Of a stretch of 31,865 nucleotides of DNA, positions 7,088-16,614 are shown in pieces. The notes under the pieces were generated by a model. That model saw only the letters and a program-made list of their open reading frames with translations. It was not told where the DNA came from and made no database searches. This DNA comes from Pseudomonadota bacterium. GTDB lineage: Bacteria; Pseudomonadota; Gammaproteobacteria; Burkholderiales; Burkholderiaceae_E. The position numbers and the translations under genes were made by a program. The stretch lies in contig JAEWEW010000106.1 of NCBI GenBank assembly GCA_023389175.1, positions 1-31,865 of the forward strand, read 5' to 3'. Position 1 is the first letter of the stretch, and each line of letters begins with the position of its first letter.

Positions 7088-7117
7088 AACCCCAACCGTT
7101 CGCGGTTGGGGTTTTTT
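7088..7117 (+). terminator. Strong intrinsic terminator at the right junction
   Basis: AACCCCAACCG (7088-7098) pairs with CGGTTGGGGTT (7103-7113) around a TTCG tetraloop, with the stem running into a TTTTTT tract (7112-7117). No plus-strand gene precedes it inside the element. It is best explained as the original ssrA terminator displaced by insertion. Confidence 0.8.
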
Positions 7118-7205
7118 CTTGCCCGATCCTCCGTCCGAATGAGTTGGCTGGAGTCCATGAAGGAGCTGTTCCGCCGGCGAGCCAGGTCAACTCCAGAATA
7201 CGCAG

Positions 7206-8333
7206 CTACTCGGGGAGATCGTTCAGTACGTAGCTGGTGCTGCGCCCGCCCGCATCTGATCTCCGCAGCACGCCGCGCGCAAGCAGGTCGTTGATATCGC
7301 GCAGGGCCGTGTCCGCCGAGCATTTGGCGATGCCCGCCCACTTGCTGCTGGTGAGCTTGCCCTCGAAGCCATCGAGCAGTCGGTTGAGCAGCATCGCCTG
7401 TCGCTCGTTCAACGGTGTGGCCGCCCAATGCCGCCAGAAGCGCGCCTTCGCAAGAACGGCGTCGAGGTTGTGCTGCGCCTGATCGACAGCGCGATGGAGG
7501 GTATCGAGGAACCAGGCCAGCCACTCGGTGACGTCCATCGAGCGCTTCTGGGTCCGCTCCAGGATGTCGTAGTAGGCCTTGCGTTCCCGCTGGATCTGCG
7601 CTGAAAAGCTGTAGAAGCGTTGCGGGCTGCCGTCGGCGCGCGCCAGTAAAAGGTCGCCGATGGCCCGAGCGATGCGTCCGTTGCCGTCGTCGAACGGATG
7701 CAATGTGACGAACCACAGATGCCCGAGTCCGGCCTTGAGCAGCGGAGGTTCGTTCGACGAGACATCATTCAGCCAGTCGAGGAAGCGGCTGGTTTCGGCC
7801 TCGAGGCGATCGGCCGGCGGTGCTTCGAAATGCACTCGCTGGCGACCGATGGGGCCGGACACCACCTGCATCGGGCCTGTGGCATCGTCGCGCCAGCCGC
7901 CGACCTTGATCTTGGAGAGCCCGGAGTAGCCGGTGGAAAACAGCGCGGCATGCCATCCGAACAGACGCTCCCGCGTTACCAGTGCCTGGCAGTTGGCCGT
8001 GGCATCCAGCACCATCTCGACCACGCCCTCGACGCGCCGATCGACCGGCGCAAGCGCGCCGATGTCCACCCCCAGCCTGCGCGCGATGGACGACCGCACG
8101 GATTCGACGTTGAGTTGCTCGCCCTCGATCTCGCTGGTCTTGACCACGTCCTCGCTGAGCGCCGCCAGGCTCGCCTGGTCGCGCAGCGCCATGCCCACGT
8201 CGACCAGGCGCCCCATCAGGAGCCCCTGGGCACGACTGACCGCGGCCATGGGCCCGGCCAACACTTCCAGGTCGAAGCGCCAGTTCGGCCAGTCGCTGGC
8301 CTGCCAGATGTACTTGTAATCGCCGCTGCTCAT
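7206..8333 (-). CDS. Fic-family AMPylase (class II, DUF4172)
   Basis: A 375-residue Fic protein, which would transfer AMP or another nucleotide moiety from a nucleotide to hydroxyl side chains of target proteins. The full active-site motif HPFDDGNGR is at residues 212-220, with R223 after it. The autoinhibitory helix motif T66-x3-E70-G71 (TSEIEG) lies N-terminal to the Fic core, which defines class II. Residues about 1-60 correspond to the DUF4172 region. The C-terminal region (about 300-370) looks like a winged helix that may bind DNA (LTSSKWAGIAKCSADTALRDINDLLARGVL). The frame extends upstream to a GTG at 8378, but that would run through palindromic promoter DNA, so ATG 8333 is preferred. 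Confidence 0.9.
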   Translation of the reverse strand: MSSGDYKYIWQASDWPNWRFDLEVLAGPMAAVSRAQGLLMGRLVDVGMALRDQASLAALSEDVVKTSEIEGEQLNVESVRSSIARRLGVDIGALAPVDRRVEGVVEMVLDATANCQALVTRERLFGWHAALFSTGYSGLSKIKVGGWRDDATGPMQVVSGPIGRQRVHFEAPPADRLEAETSRFLDWLNDVSSNEPPLLKAGLGHLWFVTLHPFDDGNGRIARAIGDLLLARADGSPQRFYSFSAQIQRERKAYYDILERTQKRSMDVTEWLAWFLDTLHRAVDQAQHNLDAVLAKARFWRHWAATPLNERQAMLLNRLLDGFEGKLTSSKWAGIAKCSADTALRDINDLLARGVLRRSDAGGRSTSYVLNDLPE

Positions 8334-8392
8334 GCGGAGATTATGCGGGGTATTCTCCGCAGACGCCAAGTTATTCACCGCATACAGTGCGG
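8333..8392 (-). promoter_or_regulatory. fic promoter with TGCGG palindromes
   Basis: Read on the minus strand, TTGGCG-N18-CATAAT ends six bases before the fic ATG, which would place transcription start at or next to the start codon. Two inverted repeats overlap it: TGCGGAGA/TCTCCGCA (8334-8341 region with 8354-8361) and CCGCA-N5-TGCGG (8378-8392). The C-terminal winged helix of the Fic protein is a candidate autoregulator. This is inferred from layout only. Confidence 0.4.
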
Positions 8393-8458
8393 CGATGCGG
8401 ATCCCATTCGCCGCAAGCGATCAAGAATGCTCACATCCGTGCGCTGATCCCGGGCCAC

Positions 8459-8477
8459 TTTTGCCAATTTTTGCCAA
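8459..8477 (+). promoter_or_regulatory. Putative parD operator (direct repeat)
   Basis: TTTTGCCAA occurs at 8459-8467 and 8469-8477, one helical turn apart, 19 nt before the parD start. Ribbon-helix-helix antitoxins bind short repeats of this kind in their own promoters, so this is a plausible autoregulatory site. Confidence 0.45.
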
Positions 8478-8495
8478 ATCACCTAACCTGCCTGC

Positions 8496-8750
8496 ATGAG
8501 CACGATGAACATCTCCCTGCCCGACAGCCTCAAGGCCTTCGTCGACGAGCAGGTCAGTCGGCGCGGCTACGGCACCAGCAGCGAGTACGTGCGCGAACTG
8601 ATCCACCGCGATCAGGACCGGTTGCAGTTCCGCAACCTGCTCCTCGCGGGCGCGTCGTCCGCCCGCACAGCGACGGCGGACGAGAGCTACTTCGAGGACC
8701 TGCGTGAGCGTGTGCGCGGCGGCCAGACCGGCAGGCAAGACCCGCGGTAA
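8496..8750 (+). CDS. parD: ParD-family type II antitoxin
   Basis: An 84-residue antitoxin that normally neutralises a ParE gyrase-inhibiting toxin. The N-terminal ribbon-helix-helix is clear (TMNISLPDSLKAFVDEQV, GYGTSSEYVRELI), and the C-terminal toxin-wrapping tail follows (ESYFEDLRERV). The length is normal. The next reading frame, 3 nt downstream, is the matching parE, but it is broken. The antitoxin gene may therefore be an orphan, or may survive because it also neutralises or represses something elsewhere. A pair of TTTTGCCAA repeats upstream may be its operator. Confidence 0.85.
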   Translation: MSTMNISLPDSLKAFVDEQVSRRGYGTSSEYVRELIHRDQDRLQFRNLLLAGASSARTATADESYFEDLRERVRGGQTGRQDPR

Positions 8751-8753
8751 GTC

Positions 8754-9081
8754 GTGAAGACCAAGCCCGTCGTCCCGCGGGAGCTAGCCCGCCAGGACGT
8801 CGAGGATGCAGTCGCGCACTACCTGGCTGAAGATGCCGCCGCAGCCGCGCTCAGCTTCATCGATGCCCTGAAAGGCGTATAGCCACATCGGCCGCCATCC
8901 GGCTACCGGATCGCCGCGCTACGCCCACGAGTTGAACCTGCCGGGCCTGCGCTCCTGGCCGCTGGCGCGCTACCCCTATCTCGTCTTCTACGTCGAACGC
9001 CCGGGCCACATCGATATCTGGCGAGTCCTGCATGCCCAACGGGACATCCCGGCGTGGATGCAGGAACCTGACGACGTGTGA
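8754..9081 (+). pseudogene. parE: parE toxin, frameshifted
   Basis: Translation from GTG 8754 gives VKTKPVVPRELARQDVEDAV..., a ParE N-terminus, but stops at TAG 8880-8882. The rest of the toxin continues in the +1 frame from about 8878 (YSHIGRHPATGSPRYAHEL, then WPLARYPYLVFYVERPGHID, then VLHAQRDIPAWM) to TGA 9079-9081. Removing one G at 8874-8875 restores an uninterrupted protein of about 108 residues with the usual C-terminal strand and tail. It follows parD by 3 nt. The lesion is a one-base insertion or a base-calling error; as written, the toxin is inactive. Confidence 0.85.
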
Positions 9082-9127
9082 CGGCTGGTCTGCCGGCTGC
9101 TCGCGCGATGCCCGCGTGAAGAGGGTC

Positions 9128-10159
9128 TCATGCCCGGCCGACGCCCTCGTCGTACCAGCCCCTGCTCCGGTTGACCATGGCTACGAGCGAGAGCATCACC
9201 GGAACTTCCACCAGCACGCCCACCACGGTGGCCAATGCGGCGCCCGAGTTCAGGCCGAACAGCGAAATGGCCACGGCCACGGCCAGCTCGAAGAAATTGG
9301 AGGTGCCGATCAGGCAGGCCGGTCCGCCCACGTTGTGCGGCAGTTTCAGCCAGCGGGCTGCCAGGTAGGCGATCAGAAAGATGCCGTAAGTCTGCAGGAT
9401 GAGCGGCACAGCAATCAGTCCGATGACGCCCGGCTTCTCGACGATGGTGTGGGCCTGGAAGCCGAACAGCAGCACGACGGTGGCGATCAGCCCGACGACG
9501 GACCAGGGCTTGATGCCGGCCACGAAGCTGGCCAGCGCCTGCGATGAGCGCGCCGTGAGCACCTTGCGCGTGAGGACCCCCGCCAGCAACGGCAGCACCA
9601 CGTACAGCACCGTGGACAGCAGCAGCGTCTCCCATGGCACGGTGACGTCGGTGACCCCAAGCAGGAAGGCGGCGATGGGCGCAAACGCGAACACCATGAT
9701 GATGTCGTTGACCGACACCTGCACCAGCGTGTAGTTGGCATCGCCCTTGACCAGCTGGCTCCACACGAACACCATGGCCGTGCAGGGCGCCACGCCCAGC
9801 AGGATCATGCCGGCGATGTATTCGCTGGCCGATTGCGGATCCACCCAATCGGCGAAGAGGTATCTGAAGAACAGCACGCCCAAGGCAGCCATGGTGAATG
9901 GCTTGATCAGCCAGTTGACCACCAGCGTCAGCATCAGGCCTCTGGGCTTGCGGCCCACGTCCTTGATGGACGACCAGTCGATCTGGATCATCATCGGATA
10001 GATCATCACCCAGATGAACACAGCCACGACGAGGTTGACGTGCGCCATTTCGATGCCCGCGATCGCCTGGAACAGATCCGGCACTACAAGGCCCAGGGCG
10101 ACGCCAGCCAGGATGCCCAAGGCCACCCAGACGCTGAGGTAACGTTCAAACAAGCCCAT
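9128..10159 (-). CDS. acr3: Acr3-family arsenite efflux permease
   Basis: This inner-membrane carrier of the BASS superfamily exports arsenite (and perhaps antimonite) using the proton gradient. The 343-residue protein has about ten membrane helices. The essential cysteine is present in the fourth helix (GVAPCTAMV, C126), and the conserved VGVLVEVPVM Glu segment lies near the C-terminus. The ATG at 10159 has GGAG about 10 nt upstream; the frame extends to 10213, but the family starts here with MGLFERYLSVWV. It is downstream of and co-oriented with the arsR gene, 108 nt away, so it is probably in the same operon. No arsC reductase is seen next to it. Confidence 0.93.
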   Translation of the reverse strand: MGLFERYLSVWVALGILAGVALGLVVPDLFQAIAGIEMAHVNLVVAVFIWVMIYPMMIQIDWSSIKDVGRKPRGLMLTLVVNWLIKPFTMAALGVLFFRYLFADWVDPQSASEYIAGMILLGVAPCTAMVFVWSQLVKGDANYTLVQVSVNDIIMVFAFAPIAAFLLGVTDVTVPWETLLLSTVLYVVLPLLAGVLTRKVLTARSSQALASFVAGIKPWSVVGLIATVVLLFGFQAHTIVEKPGVIGLIAVPLILQTYGIFLIAYLAARWLKLPHNVGGPACLIGTSNFFELAVAVAISLFGLNSGAALATVVGVLVEVPVMLSLVAMVNRSRGWYDEGVGRA

Positions 10160-10267
10160 GTCGTGCTCCGGGCCCGGCTTCGGGCGATTCGTTTGAGCTC
10201 GGCCTGCAGGCAAGGCGGCTCAGCATGCCTTCGGGAACATGGCAAAGCGTTTCACGGTGTACTGGTA

Positions 10268-10633
10268 TCAGGTGGCGGAGCGCGCGGCGGCGGCGCGCTG
10301 CTTTCGGGCAAGAGATTCCGTGACGCTGCAGGAATCGCCTTGGCAGCAATGCTCCGTGAGGTAGGAAAGCAGGCTGGTCATGCGGGCGAAATCCGCGCGG
10401 TAGATCAGGTGACGTCCATCGCGCTCCTGGGACACCAGGCCCGCGTGCATCATCTCCTTGAGGTGGAACGACAAGGACGTTGCGGGCACATCCAGCTGAC
10501 CACTCAGTGCACCGGGTGTGAGGCCGGCAGGGCCAGCTACAACCAGCGCGCGAAACACACGCAGGCGCACGGTCTGAGCCAATGCAGCAAGCGACTTGAC
10601 GACCTCGGTTTCATCCATTATTCGATGGTACAT
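10268..10633 (-). CDS. arsR: ArsR-family arsenic-responsive repressor
   Basis: A 121-residue winged-helix repressor of the arsR/acr3 operon. The DNA-binding helix is around residues 42-65 (GALSGQLDVPATSLSFHLKEM), with wing RDGRHLIYRAD. The classic ELCVCDL metal site is absent. Instead, three cysteines near the C-terminus (C96, C97 and C102 in HCCQGDSC) form a site like the Acidithiobacillus-type ArsR, where a Cys-Cys...Cys trio binds As(III). A second ATG at residue 6 (10618) could be the true start. Upstream, an inverted repeat (CAATG-N6-CATTG) is a candidate operator. Confidence 0.92.
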   Translation of the reverse strand: MYHRIMDETEVVKSLAALAQTVRLRVFRALVVAGPAGLTPGALSGQLDVPATSLSFHLKEMMHAGLVSQERDGRHLIYRADFARMTSLLSYLTEHCCQGDSCSVTESLARKQRAAAARSAT

Positions 10634-10641
10634 GAATTATC

Positions 10642-10657
10642 CAATGATTAGCCATTG
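10642..10657. promoter_or_regulatory. Candidate ArsR operator
   Basis: CAATG-N6-CATTG is an inverted repeat 9 nt upstream of the first arsR start, in an AT-rich patch unlike the GC-rich surroundings. ATTC-N10-GAAT (10619-10636) overlaps the start region as a second dyad. The position suits repressor binding over the promoter. Confidence 0.4.
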
Positions 10658-10936
10658 ATCCGCACATCTCGGGCGTCAATGTCACCGCGGCTGCGCATCG
10701 TGCGCTTGTCCAGCGCCGCGCTGATGTAGGGGTAGGGCCTCCGCTGATGCGGGTGACGTGATTCCGCGCCGGATGACCGTGCCGGCCGGTCACGATCGCG
10801 ATGCGGCGCTCCCGATCGGAGCCGTTGACGCACATCAATGGGGACCAGTCCGCCGGCGGACAGAATATCGACTGGTCAACGATCTCGGTGGCGGACCGGC
10901 TCGGACTGCAGCCGGGGCCAGCCGGCGGACTCCGAC
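10658..10936. other. Intergenic stretch, arsR to efflux operon
   Basis: About 280 bases separate the arsR promoter from the outer-membrane factor gene. Open frames here have no recognisable content. The efflux operon promoter should lie in this stretch, but I see no strong sigma70 match. Confidence 0.3.
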
Positions 10937-12442
10937 ATGCGTTCTGCTTCCCGAATCGGCACCGTGCGGCGCCCTGCCCCGCGGTCGTCCTACATCGGGT
11001 ACGCCACCGTCGCCCCGCTCGTCGCAGTCGCGTTGAGCGCCTGTGCAGTCGCGCCGATCCAGAATGCAGGTCTGCCGGCAGTGGCGGTGCCGGCCTCCTG
11101 GTCCGGCGCCGAGCGCCCGCAGCCGGCAGCTTCCGCCATCGAGCTCGCCGGCTGGTGGCGGCGTTTCGAGGATCCGCAGCTCGACGCGTTGATCGAGCGT
11201 GCGCTGGCTGCGAACACGACGATCGGCATCGCGCGCGCTTCGCTTCAGCAGGCGCGAGCACTTCGTGACGTGCAGGCAGCCGCGCTGCGCCCTCGCCTCG
11301 GCGGCTCGATCGCGGCCGATCGCAGCCGCCTTGGCGAGGCCGGCAGCTCCAACAGATTCCAGGCCGGCCTCGATGCGAGTTGGGAGCTCGACCTGTTCGG
11401 GGCCAGGCGCGGCGCGGTCGACGCGGCCGAGGCCGACGCCCGCGTGGCCGGCGCGAGCCTCGCCGATGCCCAGGTCTCGCTGGCCGCCGAGACGGCACTC
11501 GCCTACATCGGCCTGCGCGGCCTGCAGTCCCGGCTGGCGATCGCGCGCCAGAATCTCGCGCTGCAGTCCGAAACGCTGCAGATCGCCCGCTGGCGGGCGA
11601 AGGCCGGCCTGGTCCCGTCGACCGACGTCGAGCAGGCGCGCGCCGAAGGCGAGCAGACCGCCGCCCAGATTCCGGCGCTCGAGATCCAGGTGAGCCAGGC
11701 ACTGAACAGCCTCGCGGTGATCACCGGGCAGCCGCCGGGCGCCCTGCACGCCGAACTGGCGACTGCACGGCCGGTGCCGCGGGTCGTCGATACGCTGGCG
11801 CTGCGCTTTCCCGCCGAAACGCTGCGCCAGCGCGCGGATGTGCGCGGCGCCGAGCACCGCGTTGCGGCGGCGCTGGCGCGCACCGCGCAGGCCGACGCGC
11901 TGCGGTACCCGAGCTTCCGGATCGGCGGCTCGCTTGGCCTCAGCGCCCTGACGCTGAGCGGCCTGGCCTCGAGCGGCGCGACGACAATCAGCTCGCTGCT
12001 CGCGGCAGTCTCGGTGCCGCTGTTCGACGCCGGCGCAACGCGCGCGCAAGTGCGCGCGCAGGGCGCGGCGCTGGAACAGGCGCGCCTCGGCTACCAGGCG
12101 GTGGTTCTCGGCGCGCTGCGCGAGGTCGAGGATTCGCTGGTCGCGCTGCGCGGCAATCGCGAGCGCCTCACCCATCTGCAGAATGCCGCCGATGCGGCCG
12201 GCAACGCCGCGCTGCTGGCGCAGAACAGCTACACCAGCGGCCTCATCGACTTTCAGGTCGTTCTCGACACCCAGCGCAGCCTGCTGAGCACGCAGGACGG
12301 CGTCGCAAGCACCGCGGCCAGTGTCAGCGCGGACCATGTCCGACTCTACAAGGCGCTCGGCGGCGGCTGGCACGACGACGATCCGGCTGCCGAGCCGCGT
12401 GGACATCGCCAGGCGATCCCGCCTCCCCGGAGCGTGCCGTGA
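10937..12442 (+). CDS. NodT-type outer-membrane efflux lipoprotein
   Basis: This TolC/OprM-like outer-membrane factor would form the exit duct of a tripartite exporter. The 501-residue protein has a signal peptide with lipobox (VALSACAV), two OEP repeats of long alpha-hairpins (about 100-290 and 310-490), and typical motifs such as WWRRFEDPQLDALIERAL and ASWELDLFGARRGAVDAAEA. The frame is open from 10838; ATG 10937 gives a normal signal peptide, although no good RBS precedes it. It is the first gene of a four-gene operon, and its TGA overlaps the GTG of the fusion-protein gene. The substrate is unknown. Confidence 0.9.
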   Translation: MRSASRIGTVRRPAPRSSYIGYATVAPLVAVALSACAVAPIQNAGLPAVAVPASWSGAERPQPAASAIELAGWWRRFEDPQLDALIERALAANTTIGIARASLQQARALRDVQAAALRPRLGGSIAADRSRLGEAGSSNRFQAGLDASWELDLFGARRGAVDAAEADARVAGASLADAQVSLAAETALAYIGLRGLQSRLAIARQNLALQSETLQIARWRAKAGLVPSTDVEQARAEGEQTAAQIPALEIQVSQALNSLAVITGQPPGALHAELATARPVPRVVDTLALRFPAETLRQRADVRGAEHRVAAALARTAQADALRYPSFRIGGSLGLSALTLSGLASSGATTISSLLAAVSVPLFDAGATRAQVRAQGAALEQARLGYQAVVLGALREVEDSLVALRGNRERLTHLQNAADAAGNAALLAQNSYTSGLIDFQVVLDTQRSLLSTQDGVASTAASVSADHVRLYKALGGGWHDDDPAAEPRGHRQAIPPPRSVP

Positions 12443-13797
12443 CGCAGGACCTCGCGTCCGCGGCCGGGGCCCGGCAGGCAGTCGGCCCGTCAGCCGAACA
12501 GATCGAAGCACTGATTGCCGATGCGCGCCCACGCCCGTGGTGGCAACGGCGAGCCACCTGGCTGGGCCTCCTGCTGTTCGCGCTCACCGTCGTCGGACTG
12601 TCGCTGTGGCTGGCAAACCGGCAGACCGAAGCCCTGACACCGCGCTACCTCACCGAGCCGGTGCAGCGCGGTGACCTGAAGCTTTCGGTGAGCGCCGACG
12701 GAACGCTGTCGCCGACGCGCTCGGTCACGATCGGCAGCGAACTGTCCGGCACGGTCCGACAGGTGATGGTCGACGTCAACGATCCGGTCACCCAGGGCCA
12801 GGTGCTGCTCCAGCTCGATACCGCGAAGCTGGCGGCGCAGGTGGAGCGATCCCGCGCCGCGCTGGCCTCGGCGAGCGCCAAGGTCGACCAGGCGGGTGCG
12901 ACGGTCAAGGAGGCGCAGGCGAGCCTGAGGCGCCACCAGGAGGTTGCGCGCCTGTCGGGGGGGAAGGTTCCTTCGGCGACCGAGCTCGATACCGCGCGCG
13001 CCACCCTCGCGCGCGCCCGGGCCGACGAGGCCGTCGCGCGCGCAAGCGTCGAGGACGCCAGGGCCGCGCTGTCCACCGACGAGACCAACCTGTCGAAGGC
13101 GTCGATCCGTTCGCCCATCGACGGCGTCGTGCTCGCCCGCAGCGTCGAGCCGGGTCAAGCCGTCGCGGCCACGCTGCAGGCCGTCACCCTGATGACGCTT
13201 GCCGAGGACCTGTCGCAGCTGCAGCTCGAAGTCATGGTCGACGAGGCCGACGTCGGCGCCGTGCAGCCCGGCCAGTCGGCCACGTTCACGGTGAGCGCCT
13301 ACCCCTCGCGCAGCTACCCCGCCCGAATCGAGCGCGTGGATTTCGGTTCGACGACGACCGACAACGTCGTCACCTACGTGGCGCTGCTCCAGGTGGACAA
13401 CAGCGATCGCAGCCTGCGCCCCGGGATGACCGCGTCGGCCACGATCACCGCCATCGAGCACCATGACGTGCTGCGGGTGCCCAATACGGCCCTGCGCTTC
13501 ACTCCGACGCAAGCCGCGCTCGACGGGAGTTCCGGCGCGTCGCCGTCCGGCCGAGGCATCCTGTCGCGGCTGATGCCGACCCGTCCGCAAGGCGCGCCGC
13601 GCTCGGCCCGCCCGACCCGGAGCATGGACAGCACCGGCGGCGGAACACGCCGGGTCTGGATCCTGCGGGACGGCGTTGCGCACCCGGTCACGATCACCGT
13701 GGGAATCAGCGACGGTCGGTTCACGGAGATCACCGGAGGCGACCTCGAGCCCGGCATGCAGATCATCACCGAACAGCTGTCTTCGGGGAGGCCGTGA
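12439..13797 (+). CDS. MacA-like membrane-fusion protein
   Basis: The periplasmic adaptor that links an inner-membrane MacB-type transporter to the outer-membrane factor. The 452-residue protein has one N-terminal membrane helix (about 35-56, LLLFALTVVGLSLWLA), a biotinyl/lipoyl half-motif (about 80-125), a long coiled-coil hairpin rich in Ala/Arg (about 130-215), the second lipoyl half (IRSPIDGVVLARSVEPGQAV), then beta-barrel and membrane-proximal domains. A Ser/Pro/Arg-rich insert (about 360-400) precedes the last domain. The start is the GTG at 12439, overlapping the upstream stop as GTGA. Its own stop overlaps the ATG of the ATPase gene. Confidence 0.92.
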   Translation: MTQDLASAAGARQAVGPSAEQIEALIADARPRPWWQRRATWLGLLLFALTVVGLSLWLANRQTEALTPRYLTEPVQRGDLKLSVSADGTLSPTRSVTIGSELSGTVRQVMVDVNDPVTQGQVLLQLDTAKLAAQVERSRAALASASAKVDQAGATVKEAQASLRRHQEVARLSGGKVPSATELDTARATLARARADEAVARASVEDARAALSTDETNLSKASIRSPIDGVVLARSVEPGQAVAATLQAVTLMTLAEDLSQLQLEVMVDEADVGAVQPGQSATFTVSAYPSRSYPARIERVDFGSTTTDNVVTYVALLQVDNSDRSLRPGMTASATITAIEHHDVLRVPNTALRFTPTQAALDGSSGASPSGRGILSRLMPTRPQGAPRSARPTRSMDSTGGGTRRVWILRDGVAHPVTITVGISDGRFTEITGGDLEPGMQIITEQLSSGRP

Positions 13798-14535
13798 TGA
13801 GCCGGACAGGCGAGGCCGGCGCGCCGCTGATCCGCTTGCGCGGCCTGATCAAGGTCTACGGGGAAGGCCCGACCACGCTCTTCGCTTTGAATGGCGTGGA
13901 TCTCGACGTGGAGGCCGGCGACTTCGTTGCGATCATGGGCCCGAGCGGCTCGGGCAAATCGACGGCGATGAACGCGATCGGCCTGCTCGATACGCCGAGC
14001 GCCGGCCAGTACCTGTTCCAGGGGTGCCACTCGAATCGCTGAGCCGGGACCAGCGCGCCCTGCTGCGCCGGCAGTACTTCGGGTTCGTGTTCCAGGGGTT
14101 CAACCTCCTCGCGCGCACCTCGGCGCAGGAGAACGTGGAATTGCCGCTGCTCTATCGTGGCGAGCCGGCGGCCAGGCGCCACGCCACGTCCGCCCGTGCG
14201 CTCGCCTCGGTTGGCCTGAAAGGCTGGGAGCACCACACCCCCTCCGAGCTGTCGGGCGGCCAGCAGCAGCGGGTCGCCATCGCGCGCGCGATCGTCACCG
14301 AGCCGGCCGTGCTGCTGGCCGACGAACCGACCGGCAACCTCGACACCCACCGCAGCCGCGAGGTCATGGAGTTGCTGTACCGGCTCAATGTCGATCGCGG
14401 CATCACCGTGCTGATGGTCACCCATGAGCCGGACATGGCGGCCTGGGCGCGGCGCATCGTCCGGTTCGTCGACGGCGTCGTCGAGAGCGACACGCTGAAC
14501 CCGGAGCGAGCCGGGCCGGGCGACGGGTCAGGCTG

Positions 14536-14536
<1 letters not shown>
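13797..14536 (+). pseudogene. MacB-type ABC ATPase, frameshifted
   Basis: This is the ATP-binding subunit that powers the MacB-like permease downstream. The first part (13797-14042) has Walker A GPSGSGKST at residues 48-56 and then shifts into CHSNR and a stop. The rest (from 14024 to 14536, another frame) has VPLESLSRDQRALLRRQYFG, signature LSGGQQQR, Walker B VLLADEPTGNLD and the H-loop VTHEP. Adding one G to the four-G run 14021-14024 restores a continuous protein of about 246 residues. Options are a true deletion, an error in a homopolymer, or -1 slippage on GGGG, which would also give the full protein. Both ends keep one-base overlaps with neighbours. Confidence 0.85.
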
Positions 14537-15744
<1,208 letters not shown>

Positions 15745-15779
15745 GCCCGCGAGGTGAAAGCGCCGATCGCGAGGACTGC

Positions 15780-16517
15780 ATGAGTGACACCTACCGCCTG
15801 TACACGGATCTTGCGTGGCTGTGGCCGATGTGGGGCGATGCCAGCCAGGAGTATGCGCACTATTGCGAGCACGTTGCCGCCTGGATTCGTCGGTACGCGA
15901 AACGGCCGGTCGGCACCCTGCTCGACATGGGGTGCGGGGGCGGCAAGAACGCCCTGAACCTGAAGCGGGACTTCGACGTCACCGGCGTCGATCTCAGCCC
16001 CGCCATGCTGGAGCAGGCCAGGAACCTGAATCCGGAATGTGCCTTTGTCGAGGGCGACATGCGGTCATGTCGGCTCGGCAGGACCTTCGACGCCGTGCTC
16101 ATGGACGATGCCATCTCACACATGAACAGCCTCACGGACTTCACGGCGGCGTTCCGCACAGCTCATGCGCACCTGAAACCGGGGGGCGTTCTCATCGCCA
16201 CCCCCGACGTCACGACCGAGACGTTCGTGCAGAACAGGACGACGACGACTCCCGCCACTGGTGACGGGGTGGAAGTCGTCTTCGTCGAGAATGTCTATGA
16301 CCCCGACCCCACGGACGAGCGCTACGAGACGACGATCATCTACCTCATCCGGCAGGACGGACAACTGAGGATCGAGACCGATCGCTGGACCATGGGCATC
16401 TTCTCGCTTGAGACCTGGCGACGCACTCTGCGTGAGACCGGTTTCGCGCTGCACGAGGAACGGTATGGCTTGCGAGACGACGAGTACACCGTCTTTGCGT
16501 GCGTGAGGACTGAGTAG
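15780..16517 (+). CDS. Class I SAM-dependent methyltransferase
   Basis: A 245-residue Rossmann-fold methyltransferase. Motif I is LLDMGCGGGKNALNL (about 47-61), followed by an acidic end of strand 2 (VTGVDLSPAMLEQA), FVEGDMRSCRLG and the post-motif LKPGGVLIATPDV. The C-terminal part is a beta-rich lid (ETTIIYLIRQDGQLRIETDRW). It starts at ATG 15780, with GAGG a few bases upstream, 35 nt after the MacB-like permease, so it may be the last gene of the efflux operon. The substrate cannot be told. A role in modifying the exported compound is a guess from context. Confidence 0.85.
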   Translation: MSDTYRLYTDLAWLWPMWGDASQEYAHYCEHVAAWIRRYAKRPVGTLLDMGCGGGKNALNLKRDFDVTGVDLSPAMLEQARNLNPECAFVEGDMRSCRLGRTFDAVLMDDAISHMNSLTDFTAAFRTAHAHLKPGGVLIATPDVTTETFVQNRTTTTPATGDGVEVVFVENVYDPDPTDERYETTIIYLIRQDGQLRIETDRWTMGIFSLETWRRTLRETGFALHEERYGLRDDEYTVFACVRTE

Positions 16518-16546
16518 GACGTGAAGGCGACCTCATGCGCGCGGCC

Positions 16547-16575
16547 TTGACAGGAACGCGCGGGGAGAATAGAGT
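16547..16575 (+). promoter_or_regulatory. Sigma70 promoter of the STAND/BTAD regulator
   Basis: TTGACA (16547-16552), 17-bp spacer, TAGAGT (16570-16575). The -35 is consensus and the spacing is ideal. It lies 40 nt upstream of the regulator's ATG and after the stop of the methyltransferase gene. Confidence 0.65.
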
Positions 16576-16614
16576 GAATTAATATCCACCGCGACGTTGT
16601 GGTCATTCCGCTCC

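Noticed and set aside
10835..12532. Long minus-strand frame (565 codons) opposite the outer-membrane factor
   Set aside because: Same shadow pattern in GC-rich DNA; the plus frame has lipobox and OEP motifs.
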